Shown here: one piece after another, positions 56,719 to 64,000 of the stretch
Numbering within the stretch: the stretch's first letter is position 1
How the letters are laid out: every line of letters starts with the position of its first letter
From: Ruminobacter sp964520475
GTDB lineage: Bacteria > Pseudomonadota > Gammaproteobacteria > Enterobacterales > Succinivibrionaceae
Direction of reading: 5' to 3'
Length of the DNA: 64,000 nucleotides
Assembly (NCBI GenBank): GCA_964520475.1
Contig: CAZFNS010000002.1
Location: 62,001-126,000, forward strand
Made by a program: the position numbers and the translations under genes
Notes under the pieces: model-generated
The model's input: only the letters and a program-made list of their open reading frames with translations
Told to the model about the DNA's origin: nothing
Databases searched by the model: none

Positions 56719-57705
56719 ATGTTAATAGCAACACACAGCGGGTCGTTCCACGCCGACGAGGTGACGGCGTGCGTGATCTTCAAGCTGCTGGACGCCACCA
56801 CGGAGATCATCCGCTCCCGGGACCCGGAGGTCCTCGAGCGGGCGGACTACGTGATCGACGTGTCCGGCAAGTTCGACCTCAAGAAGCATTTCGACCACCA
56901 CCCGGCGGAATTCTCCCTGAGCCGGCCGAACGGCGTCCGGTACGCGACGGCGGGCCTCATCTGGGACAAGTTCGGCCGGCAGCTCCTCGAGCTCATCCGC
57001 CGCTGCCTCCCGAACCCGGGGGAGATCTCCGACACCGTGATCGCCAAGGCCTGGAAAACCATCGACCGCAACATCATGCAGTACACGGATCTCACCGACA
57101 ACGGCCAGCTCGACAGCTACACGCGCTCCCTGTGCGGCCCCGCCGCGGCGGAGGAGAGCCAGGTCTACGCGAACCTCAGCCGCTTCTACATGCACATCCC
57201 CGTGATCCCCTACCTCGTGGCCATGCAGAACGACATCGGCGGCTCCGACGAGGTCCAGTACCGGAACTTCATGGACACGGTGGAAAGCCTCAAGGTGCTC
57301 TACAAGAAGCTGTTCATCAACACCCTCACCAACGCCCGGGACGAGGAGAAGGTCCTTAAGCTCTACGACGGCTCGGAGATCCTGCGCCTCGAGGAAAAGC
57401 TGCCCTGGTTCGAGGCCGTGCTGAACAACTGGTCCTATTTCGAGAAGTGCAAGATCGCCATCTACCCGGACAACAAGAAGAACGGCTACCGGATCCAGTC
57501 CCTGCCGGGCTCCCAGTCCTCGCGCTTCAAGAACCGCTGCGGGGCGCCCCTCGCCTGGCGGGGCAAGGAGCTCGACGAGCTCAACCGCATCATCGGCATC
57601 AAGACGGCCACCTTCGTCCACAAGACCGGGTTCACCGGCGGGGCCGTGTCCAAGGAGGACATCGGGATCATGGCGCGGCTCTGGATCGAGGGGGCGGACT
57701 CCTGA
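56719..57705 (+). CDS. MYG1-family protein (UPF0160), DHH-like phosphoesterase fold
   Basis: A 328-residue protein related to human MYG1, a 3'-5' RNA exonuclease of the DHH superfamily. The N-terminal T-H-S-G-S-F-H-A-D-E, V-I-D-V-S-G-K-F-D and F-D-H-H-P-A-E-F motifs supply the metal ligands, and the C-terminal half has F-V-H-K-T-G-F-T-G-G. The ATG at 56719 gives the family N-terminus L-I-A-T-H-S-G; a GTG eight codons earlier is possible. Bacterial members are uncharacterised. Monocistronic with promoter and terminator, facing pnp. Confidence 0.88.
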   Translation: MLIATHSGSFHADEVTACVIFKLLDATTEIIRSRDPEVLERADYVIDVSGKFDLKKHFDHHPAEFSLSRPNGVRYATAGLIWDKFGRQLLELIRRCLPNPGEISDTVIAKAWKTIDRNIMQYTDLTDNGQLDSYTRSLCGPAAAEESQVYANLSRFYMHIPVIPYLVAMQNDIGGSDEVQYRNFMDTVESLKVLYKKLFINTLTNARDEEKVLKLYDGSEILRLEEKLPWFEAVLNNWSYFEKCKIAIYPDNKKNGYRIQSLPGSQSSRFKNRCGAPLAWRGKELDELNRIIGIKTATFVHKTGFTGGAVSKEDIGIMARLWIEGADS

Positions 57706-57727
57706 GCGTCCCCGCGGGGACGCGGCG

Positions 57728-57757
57728 GGCCCGGCTTAAAGCCGGGCCGTTTTTTTA
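57728..57757 (+). terminator. Terminator of the MYG1-family gene
   Basis: GGCCCGGC (57728-57735) and GCCGGGCC (57741-57748) with loop TTAAA, then GTTTTTTTA. Confidence 0.93.
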
Positions 57758-57767
57758 TCCGCGCGGC

Positions 57768-57803
57768 AAAAAAAAGAGGGAAGGAGGCGGGCCCCCTTCC
57801 CTC
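57768..57803 (-). terminator. pnp terminator
   Basis: GAGGGAAGG (minus 5' arm at 57795-57803) pairs with CCTTCCCTC (57776-57784), followed on the minus strand by eight T. Confidence 0.9.
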
Positions 57804-57836
57804 GCGTTCACGCTTTCTCAGGTTTACGCTCCCGGC

Positions 57837-60152
57837 TTAAGCCTCCGGGGCGCCGTCCTTGGACTCTTCCCCTTCCGGGTCCGGATCCGGCTCGGCCGTC
57901 TCGGCCACCGCTCCGGCGATGTCCACGACGGTCACGTCCTTGCGCGGCTCTGCCGGCGCGGCTTCAGCTCCGGCGGGAGCTTCCGCGGCCGGGGCGGCTT
58001 CCTCCGCCGCTTCCCCCGCGGGGGCCGCCTTCTCTGCCCCGGCCTCGGCGGCGGGCGGCTCGAGCAGCGCCTTGATCGAAAGCTTGATGCGGTTCTGGCG
58101 GTCGATCTCGAGGACCTTGACGTCGACCGAATCGCCTTCCTTCAGGTAGTCGGAGACGTTCTCCACGCGGTTCCACGAGATGTGCGAGATGTGCACCAGC
58201 CCGTCGCGGCCCGGCAGGATGTTCACGAAGGCCCCGAAATCGGTGATCTTGGAGACCTTGCCGTGGTAAACCTTGCCGATCTCGACCTCGGCGGTGATGT
58301 TCTCGATCATCTCGACCGCCTTGCGGGCCTTGCCAGCGTCGGAGGAGGAGATCTTGACCGTGCCGTCGTCGCCGATGTCGATGACGGTCCCGGTCTCGTC
58401 GGTGATCGAGCGGATCACCGCGCCGCCCTTGCCGATCACGTCCTTGATCTTGGCCGGGTCGATCTTGATGGTGGTGAGGCGCGGGGCGAACTCCGAGATG
58501 TCGGCGCGGGGCGCGCTGATCGCCCGGTTCATCACGGACAGCACGTGCAGGCGGGCCTCATGGGCCTGGCGCAGGGCGGTCTGCATGATCTCCCTGGTGA
58601 TGCCGTTGATCTTGATGTCCATCTGGAGCGCCGTGACGCCCTCGGCGGTGCCCGCGACCTTGAAGTCCATGTCGCCGAGGTGGTCCTCGTCGCCTAAGAT
58701 GTCGGTCAGCACCTGGAAGCGGTCGCCCTCCTTGACGAGGCCCATCGCGATGCCGGCGACGGCGGCCTTGCAGGGCACGCCCGCGTCGAACAGGGCGAGC
58801 GAGGAGCCGCAGACGGTGGCCATGGAGCTCGAGCCGTTCGACTCGGTGATCTCCGAAACGACGCGGATGGTGTACGGGAATTCCTCGAGGGACGGGAGCA
58901 CCGCGCTCACGCCGCGCTTGGCGAGGCGCCCGTGGCCGATCTCGCGGCGCTTGGGCGAGCCGATGCGGCCGACCTCGCCCACCGAGTACGGCGGGAAGTT
59001 GTAGTGGAGCATGAAGCGGTCGATCCGCTCGCCGCAGAGCTCGTCGACGATCTGGGCGTCGCGCTCGGAAGCGAGGGTGCAGGTCACCATGGCCTGGGTC
59101 TCGCCGCGGGTGAAGAGCGCCGAGCCGTGGACGCGCGGCAGGAGGCCGGTGCCGACGGTGAGCGGGCGGACCATCTTGGTGTTGCGGCCGTCGATGCGCG
59201 GCTCGCCGTTGAGGACGCGGGTCCTCACGATGCTCTTTTCCAGGGCGTGGAAGTACTCGGAGGCGCGGCGGGCGTTGAGCTCGGCGCCGTTCCCCTCGGC
59301 CTCGGCCCTGAGGGTCTCCAGGGTCTCGTCCTTGATCGCGGCGACGGCGTTCTGCCGGGCCAGCTTGTCGGTGACGCGGTAAGCCTCGCCGAGACGATCG
59401 GAGGCGAGCTCCGCGATGCGGCTCCGGAGCGCCCCGTCCTCCTCGGGGGCCTTCCAGTCCCACGGGGTCTTGTTGACTTCGGCGGCGAACTCGCGGATGG
59501 CCGCGATGACCGTCTGCATCTGCTCGTGGCCGTACATCACGGCGCCGAGCATGGTCTCCTCGGGCAGGATGTCGGCTTCCGACTCGACCATGAGCACGGC
59601 CGGCCCGGTGCCGGCGACCACGAGGTCGAGCCTGCTCCCCGGCAGCTCGGAGCGGAGCGGGTTGAGGACGTAGGCCCCGTCGATGTAGCCCACGCGGGCC
59701 GCGCCGATCGGGCCGTTGAAGGGAATGCCCGACACGGCCAGGGCGGCGCTGGTGCCGATGATGGAAATCACGTCGGTCGGGATCTCGGGGTTGGCCGAGA
59801 CCACGGTGGCGACGATCTGGACTTCGTTGGTGAATCCCTCCGGAAAGAGCGGGCGGATCGGCCGGTCGATGAGACGGGCGGTCAGGATCTCCGCTTCGGA
59901 AGGACGGCCCTCGCGCTTGAAAAAGCCGCCGGGGATCCTCCCGGCCGCGTAGGCCCGCTCCTGGTAGTCCACGGTCAGCGGGAAGAAATCCCTGTCCTCG
60001 CCGGGGGCTTCTTTCACGCCCACCACCGTGACGAATACCGAAGTGTCGTCCATGCTCGCCATGACGGCGCCGTCAGCCTGGCGTCCCATCGCGCCCGTTT
60101 CGAGCGTGACGGTGTGCCTGCCGTATTTGAATTGTTTTACTGTAGGTTTCAC
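57837..60152 (-). CDS. pnp: Polynucleotide phosphorylase
   Basis: A 771-residue 3'-5' phosphorolytic exoribonuclease. Two RNase PH domains (about 10-140 and 320-540) carry F-F-K-R-E-G-R-P-S near residue 77 and, in the second, G-S-S-S-M-A-T-V-C-G-S. They are joined by the alpha-helical domain and followed by KH (I-G-K-G-G-A-V-I-R near 565) and S1 (G-K-V-S-K-I-T-D-F-G-A-F near 630). A 70-residue Ala/Glu-rich acidic tail extends beyond the E. coli length of 711. It works with RNase E in the degradosome. No rpsO lies directly upstream, unlike E. coli rpsO-pnp. The gene has its own extended -10. Confidence 0.98.
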   Translation of the reverse strand: MKPTVKQFKYGRHTVTLETGAMGRQADGAVMASMDDTSVFVTVVGVKEAPGEDRDFFPLTVDYQERAYAAGRIPGGFFKREGRPSEAEILTARLIDRPIRPLFPEGFTNEVQIVATVVSANPEIPTDVISIIGTSAALAVSGIPFNGPIGAARVGYIDGAYVLNPLRSELPGSRLDLVVAGTGPAVLMVESEADILPEETMLGAVMYGHEQMQTVIAAIREFAAEVNKTPWDWKAPEEDGALRSRIAELASDRLGEAYRVTDKLARQNAVAAIKDETLETLRAEAEGNGAELNARRASEYFHALEKSIVRTRVLNGEPRIDGRNTKMVRPLTVGTGLLPRVHGSALFTRGETQAMVTCTLASERDAQIVDELCGERIDRFMLHYNFPPYSVGEVGRIGSPKRREIGHGRLAKRGVSAVLPSLEEFPYTIRVVSEITESNGSSSMATVCGSSLALFDAGVPCKAAVAGIAMGLVKEGDRFQVLTDILGDEDHLGDMDFKVAGTAEGVTALQMDIKINGITREIMQTALRQAHEARLHVLSVMNRAISAPRADISEFAPRLTTIKIDPAKIKDVIGKGGAVIRSITDETGTVIDIGDDGTVKISSSDAGKARKAVEMIENITAEVEIGKVYHGKVSKITDFGAFVNILPGRDGLVHISHISWNRVENVSDYLKEGDSVDVKVLEIDRQNRIKLSIKALLEPPAAEAGAEKAAPAGEAAEEAAPAAEAPAGAEAAPAEPRKDVTVVDIAGAVAETAEPDPDPEGEESKDGAPEA

Positions 60153-60205
60153 TCTTTATTACCTTTATTTTAAATAACAGACCATTCGTTTTTTTCGGTA
60201 GCAGT

Positions 60206-60214
60206 ATGATAGCA
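60206..60214 (-). promoter_or_regulatory. pnp extended -10 promoter
   Basis: TGC followed by TATCAT on the minus strand, about 50 bases before the ATG. The -35 region is GC-rich and unrecognisable. Confidence 0.6.
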
Positions 60215-60321
60215 GAGAAACCCCCGGGCGGCACCATAAAATCCCCGCCCGGACGGGTAACTTTGTGAAATGCCTATAATTAATTGAGGCGGGCCGGGAC
60301 GGGCCCGGCCCGCCCGGCGCG

Positions 60322-60355
60322 AAAAAGCCCGGGGGACCTGCGGGGTCCCCCGGGC
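60322..60355 (-). terminator. Formate dehydrogenase terminator
   Basis: GCCCGGGGGACC (minus 5' arm at 60344-60355) pairs with GGTCCCCCGGGC (60327-60338), followed on the minus strand by five T. Confidence 0.85.
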
Positions 60356-60372
60356 GGAGACGGGGCGATCCC

Positions 60373-63090
60373 CTAAGCCTCGGGCGGGACGATCTTGTCG
60401 ATCCTGACGGCGCAGACCTTGTACTCGGGGATGCGCGCGTACTTGTCCAGGGCGGCGTTCGTAAGCACGTTGGCGTTGCCGTCCGGGAAGTGGAACGGCA
60501 TCCAGGTCTCGCCCTCGGACACCTTGTCGGACACGCGGGCCTCGGAGGTGATCGTGCCGCGGCGCGAGGACACGCGCACGCGCTCGCCGTCGGCGATGCC
60601 GAGGCGGCCGGCGTCCCTGGTGTTGACCTCGATGAACGAGCGGCCCGACTTCTGCATGAGCCCCGGGGTCTTGCCGGTCATGGCGCGGGTGTTGTAGTGG
60701 TACAGGACGCGCCCGGTCATGAGGATGAGCGGGTACTCGCCGTCCGGCAGCTCGGCGCTCGGCACGTACTCGGCGGGATAGAACCAGCCGAGCCCGCGGG
60801 TGAAGCGGCCGACGTGCAGGATCGGCGTGCCCGGGTGGTCCGGGGACGGGCACGGCCACTGCAGGGTCTCGCCCGCGTCGAGGCGCCGGTGGCTGATCCC
60901 GCCGAAGATCGGGGTGAGCGAGGCGATCTCGTCCATGATCTCCGCCGCGGTCAGGCGCGGCTGCGGGTAGCCCATGCGGTTCATCAGGTCGGTGAAGATG
61001 TCGGTGTCGAGGCGCATCTCCCCCTCGAGGGTCACCGCCTTGCGCACGCGCTGGACGCGGCGCTCGGTGTTGCTGAAGGTGCCCTCCTTCTCCGCGTAGC
61101 TGGTGCCCGGCAGCACGACGTCCGCGTACCGGCACGACTCCGTGAAGAACAGGTCGTCGATCACCAGGAAGTCGAGGCTTTCGAGAGCCTTGATCACGTG
61201 GTGCTGATCCGCGTCGGTCACCACGGGATCCTCGCCGAAGACGAAGAGGCCCCGCACCTTCTTGTCGATCGCCGCCTGGAAGACGTCGGTGGCGTGCAGG
61301 CCGGGCCGGCGGCTCAGCTTCACGCCCCAGGCCTTCTCGAACTTCTCCATCACGGCCTCGTTCGCGACCTTCTGGTAGCCCGGCATGTCGCCCGGCATCG
61401 CCCCCATGTCGCAGGCGCCCTGGACGTTGTTCTGGCCGCGCAGCGGGTTCACGCCGCAGCCCGGCCGCCCGAGCTTGCCCGTCATCATGGCCATGTTGGA
61501 CATGGACATGACCCCCTCGGTGCCGGTGGAGTGCTCGGTCACGCCCAGGCAGTAGATGATCGGGGCCTTGTCCGCCTTCGCGTACATGCGGGCCGCCTCG
61601 CGCAGATGGTCGGGATCGATGTGGCAGATCTCCCCCACGCGCTCGGGCGTGTACTCCTTCACGATGTCCCGGAGCTTCTCGAAGCCCTCGGTGCGGGTCC
61701 TGACGAACTCCTCGTCGACGAGGCCCTCCTCGACGAAGATGTGCATCATGCCGTTCGCGAAGGCCACGTTGGTGCCCGGGCGGAGCTTTAAGTGGATGTC
61801 GGCCGACTTCGCGAGCCCGATGTCGCGGGGGTCGACCACGATGAGCCGCGCGCCGCGCTTGACGGCCCGGCGGATCTGCATGCCGATCACGGGATGGGCC
61901 TCCTCCGGGTTCGAGCCCACGAGCATGATCACGTCGACGTCGCCGGTGATGTCGGCGATGGGATTCGTCATCGCCCCGGAGCCCAGGGTCATGGAGAGCC
62001 CGGTCACGCTGGCGGAGTGGCACACGCGGGCGCAGTTGTCCACGTTGTTGGTGCCGAAGGCGCAGCGCACCATCTTCTGCAGCATGTAGCAGTCCTCGTT
62101 GGGCGAGCGCGAGCAGGCGAAGCCCGCCAGGGCGTCGGCGCCGTATTGCTCTTTAATCCCGAGGAACTTCGCGGCGATGAGATCGAGCGCCTCGTCCCAG
62201 GTCGCCCGCTCGAACTCGCCGGTCGCGGGGTTCTTGATGAGCGGGTACCTGAGCCGCTCCTGCGAGTGGATGAAGTTGTACGAGCCGAAGCGCCCCTTCA
62301 CGCAGAGGAGGCCCCGGTTCGACGGGCCGTCCGCCGGGCGCGCGTCGACCACCCGGCCGTTCTTGACGATGAGGCGGAACTGGCAGCCGGTGGCGCAGTG
62401 CGGGCAGGTGGTCAGCACCTGCTGCACCCCGCCGATGCTGTAGCGGCTCATGTTCTTCGCCACCAGGGCGCCGGTCGGGCAGACCGCCGCGCAGTTGCCG
62501 CAGAGCTCGCACTTCGTCTCTTTCCAGTCCTTGCCGAACGGGGCGTCGATGAACTTGCGCGTGCCGACCTTCGAGTCGCGCAGCACGCCGTTGCAGGCCA
62601 GATCGGCGCAGGCGCTCACGCAGCGCAGGCAGCCGACGCAGAGCTCCGGGTAGTAGGAGAGGAACGGGTTGTCGGTCACGGGCGCGAGCCGGAGCGGCCG
62701 GCGCTCGTACGGGTTCTCGATGGGCACGGACAGCTCCTTCGCGAGGCTCTGCAGGACGCACTCCCCGTCCTTGGCGCAGCTCAGGCAGCGCACCTCGTGG
62801 CTCGCGAGCATGAGCTGGAGCACGGCCCGGCGCGCCCGGACGACGTCCTCCGAGGCGGTGCTCACGACCATGCCGTCCTCGAGCGGGGTGTTGCAGGCCG
62901 GGTAGAGGTGCTCGTGCCCCTCGACCGCGACCACGCACATCCGGCAGGCGCCGATCTCGTTCACGCCCTTGAGATGGCAGAGGGTCGGGATGTAGATCCC
63001 GTTCTCCCGGGCCGCCTCGAGAATGGTCGCGCCGGCCGCGGCCCTGATGGTCTTTCCGTCGATGACGGCGGTTAACGCTTGTTCGGTCAT
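60373..63090 (-). CDS. Formate dehydrogenase catalytic subunit, Cys type, with N-terminal iron-sulfur domains
   Basis: A 905-residue molybdo/tungsto-bis-pyranopterin enzyme oxidising formate (or reducing CO2). The N-terminus has a 2Fe-2S ferredoxin domain (about 1-80), then a His-Cys cluster site (H-E-V-R-C-L-S-C-A-K-D-G-E-C). Two 4Fe-4S motifs follow (C-V-G-C-L-R-C-V-S-A-C and C-E-L-C-G-N-C-A-A-V-C-P), then the cluster beside the cofactor (C-P-H-C-A-T-G-C). The active site reads N-C-A-R-V-C-H-S-A-S: Cys357 replaces the selenocysteine of E. coli FdhF, and the adjacent His is kept. The NuoG-like N-terminus fits a soluble NAD(P)- or ferredoxin-linked enzyme. Its ATG overlaps the stop of the GltD-like gene by four bases. 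Confidence 0.93.
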   Translation of the reverse strand: MTEQALTAVIDGKTIRAAAGATILEAARENGIYIPTLCHLKGVNEIGACRMCVVAVEGHEHLYPACNTPLEDGMVVSTASEDVVRARRAVLQLMLASHEVRCLSCAKDGECVLQSLAKELSVPIENPYERRPLRLAPVTDNPFLSYYPELCVGCLRCVSACADLACNGVLRDSKVGTRKFIDAPFGKDWKETKCELCGNCAAVCPTGALVAKNMSRYSIGGVQQVLTTCPHCATGCQFRLIVKNGRVVDARPADGPSNRGLLCVKGRFGSYNFIHSQERLRYPLIKNPATGEFERATWDEALDLIAAKFLGIKEQYGADALAGFACSRSPNEDCYMLQKMVRCAFGTNNVDNCARVCHSASVTGLSMTLGSGAMTNPIADITGDVDVIMLVGSNPEEAHPVIGMQIRRAVKRGARLIVVDPRDIGLAKSADIHLKLRPGTNVAFANGMMHIFVEEGLVDEEFVRTRTEGFEKLRDIVKEYTPERVGEICHIDPDHLREAARMYAKADKAPIIYCLGVTEHSTGTEGVMSMSNMAMMTGKLGRPGCGVNPLRGQNNVQGACDMGAMPGDMPGYQKVANEAVMEKFEKAWGVKLSRRPGLHATDVFQAAIDKKVRGLFVFGEDPVVTDADQHHVIKALESLDFLVIDDLFFTESCRYADVVLPGTSYAEKEGTFSNTERRVQRVRKAVTLEGEMRLDTDIFTDLMNRMGYPQPRLTAAEIMDEIASLTPIFGGISHRRLDAGETLQWPCPSPDHPGTPILHVGRFTRGLGWFYPAEYVPSAELPDGEYPLILMTGRVLYHYNTRAMTGKTPGLMQKSGRSFIEVNTRDAGRLGIADGERVRVSSRRGTITSEARVSDKVSEGETWMPFHFPDGNANVLTNAALDKYARIPEYKVCAVRIDKIVPPEA

Positions 63091-64000
63091 GCCATGCCTC
63101 CTTCGATCTTGCCGCTGCCGAAGACGTCGCAGCGCAGGCACTTGCCGCTCTCCTGCTCCGCCTCCTCGGGGGACATGCCGTTTTCGGTCTCGGCGAAGTC
63201 CTCCTTCCTCTCCCGGGCCGGCCGCTCCGTCAGCTGGACGCGCCCGAAGTGGGAGCGCATGTTCTGCCGCGCCGGCGGCGCCGTTATCCCGGTCCGGTAC
63301 TCGTGGTGGTAGCCCAGGTACTCGTCGATGTTGATCGCCGCGATCTTGCCGGTGCCGATGGCCATGATCGCCGACGAGGGCCCCGTCACGCAGTCGCCGC
63401 CCGCGAACACGCCCGGGCGGCCCCGCACCGCCGTCGTCTCGTCCGTGACGAGGGTCTTCTTCGGGCCGAGCCCGTACTTCTCGAAGGGCTCGGACTCGAC
63501 GGCCTGGCCGATGGCCATCAGGATCAGGTCGCAGGGGATCTCGTGCGGGGGCTTGGCCGCGTCGCGGATGGTCGGCGTGCCGGACTTGTCGTCGTAGCGG
63601 CCGGTGATCTGGGGCTTCGTCACCAGGGCGGCGACGTTGCCGTTTTCGTCGAGCTTCACCGCGGCCGGCGCGTACAGGGTCAGGATCTCCACGCCCTCCT
63701 CGACGGCGCTCTGGATCTCCGACGGCAGCGCCGTCATGTCGTCGCGCCGGCGCCGCACCACGACGGTGACCGACGCGGCCTTGCAGCGCACGACGGTACG
63801 GGCGCAGTCCATGGCCACGTTGCCGCCGCCGATCACCACGACGCGCTTGCCCGTGTAGTCGGGGATCTTCCCCTCCGCCACGGCGTAGAGCATGTCCATG
63901 GCCGAGGACACGCCGGGGCTGTCGCAGTTCTCGATCCGGGTGACCACCCCCTTCTGCGCCCCGATGGAGACGTAGACGGCGTCGTAGTCCCGCTCGAGAT
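63087..64000 (-). CDS. GltD-like FAD/NAD(P)-binding oxidoreductase subunit (partial)
   Basis: The C-terminal 304 residues of a glutamate-synthase-small-subunit-like flavoprotein; the frame runs off the window end, so the true start is outside. The second Rossmann motif reads V-V-V-I-G-G-G-N-V-A-M-D near residue 53 of the visible part, and R-R-R-R-D-D-M would contact NAD(P). The FAD-binding end reads G-V-F-A-G-G-D-C-V-T-G-P-S. An extension with C-L-R-C-D is appended. Beside a formate dehydrogenase it probably forms an electron-transfer subunit passing electrons to NAD(P)+. The four-base overlap with the dehydrogenase gene indicates coupled translation. Upstream partner genes probably lie beyond the window. 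Confidence 0.88.
   Translation of the reverse strand, partial: LERDYDAVYVSIGAQKGVVTRIENCDSPGVSSAMDMLYAVAEGKIPDYTGKRVVVIGGGNVAMDCARTVVRCKAASVTVVVRRRRDDMTALPSEIQSAVEEGVEILTLYAPAAVKLDENGNVAALVTKPQITGRYDDKSGTPTIRDAAKPPHEIPCDLILMAIGQAVESEPFEKYGLGPKKTLVTDETTAVRGRPGVFAGGDCVTGPSSAIMAIGTGKIAAINIDEYLGYHHEYRTGITAPPARQNMRSHFGRVQLTERPARERKEDFAETENGMSPEEAEQESGKCLRCDVFGSGKIEGGMA

Noticed and set aside
60275..60280. Perfect rightward TATAAT between pnp and the formate dehydrogenase.
   Set aside because: No -35 and no rightward gene follows; both neighbours are leftward. Probably chance in an AT-rich gap, though an antisense RNA cannot be excluded.
1..64000. CRISPR arrays, tRNA or rRNA genes, prophage or integrase genes.
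   Set aside because: No regularly spaced repeats, cloverleaf-like sequences or phage-type genes were recognised by eye; the transposase-derived gene is the only mobile-element relic.

Overview
The window is 64 kb of very GC-rich, gene-dense chromosome from a gammaproteobacterium. The evidence is synteny and protein similarity. The rne / rluC / yceD-rpmF-plsX-fabH-fabD-fabG-acpP-fabF block has the enterobacterial order. RNase E is near-identical in layout to the E. coli catalytic half. ThrA is the fused aspartokinase-homoserine dehydrogenase, DsbD is three-domain, and there are EptA, MscL, RdgC, RluC and YciA homologues. A Cys-type formate dehydrogenase, two flavodoxins and a PF09820-type ATPase-like protein suggest an anaerobic or fermentative lifestyle, for example a high-GC member of the Aeromonadales/Succinivibrionaceae, but that placement is inference.

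Layout. 0-10 kb: end of a degenerate EAL protein, serC, gyrA, a PHP ribonuclease, trhP, rdgC and a divergent PF09820 ATPase-like protein behind two repeated promoter-like motifs. 10-18 kb: one long leftward fatty-acid/phospholipid cluster (yceD to fabF, with rpmF inside), preceded by rluC and a HAD phosphatase. 18-23 kb: a sodium:solute symporter and rne with a long leader. 23-29 kb: a phosphorelay locus, Hpt-FIST(NosP-like)-hybrid kinase leftward and a LuxO-type sigma54 activator rightward. 29-35 kb: purU and the thrABC operon with an attenuator. 35-44 kb: mscL, tpiA, a small membrane protein, pfkA, dsbD with a small secreted Cys protein, metY, pykF and fldA. 44-51 kb is the most accessory-looking part: two tandem eptA-type phosphoethanolamine transferases, an intact but catalytically disrupted IS256-type transposase gene coupled to a small HTH gene with a palindromic operator, and an exported flavodoxin. 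51-57 kb: yciA, an asymmetric two-gene ABC exporter, dusC and a MYG1-family protein. 57-64 kb: pnp, then a formate dehydrogenase and the start of a GltD-like flavoprotein that runs off the window.

How genes work together. The fab cluster makes acyl-ACP and feeds phospholipid synthesis through PlsX. rne and pnp supply degradosome enzymes. The thr operon makes threonine from aspartate. The FIST protein, hybrid kinase, Hpt protein and LuxO-type regulator contain every part of the nitric-oxide branch of the Vibrio LuxU/LuxO quorum phosphorelay, here in one locus. The strongest leads for something new are that locus, the transposase-derived gene with its HTH partner, and the Walker-motif-less ATPase-like protein. 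No tRNA, rRNA or CRISPR array was recognised.
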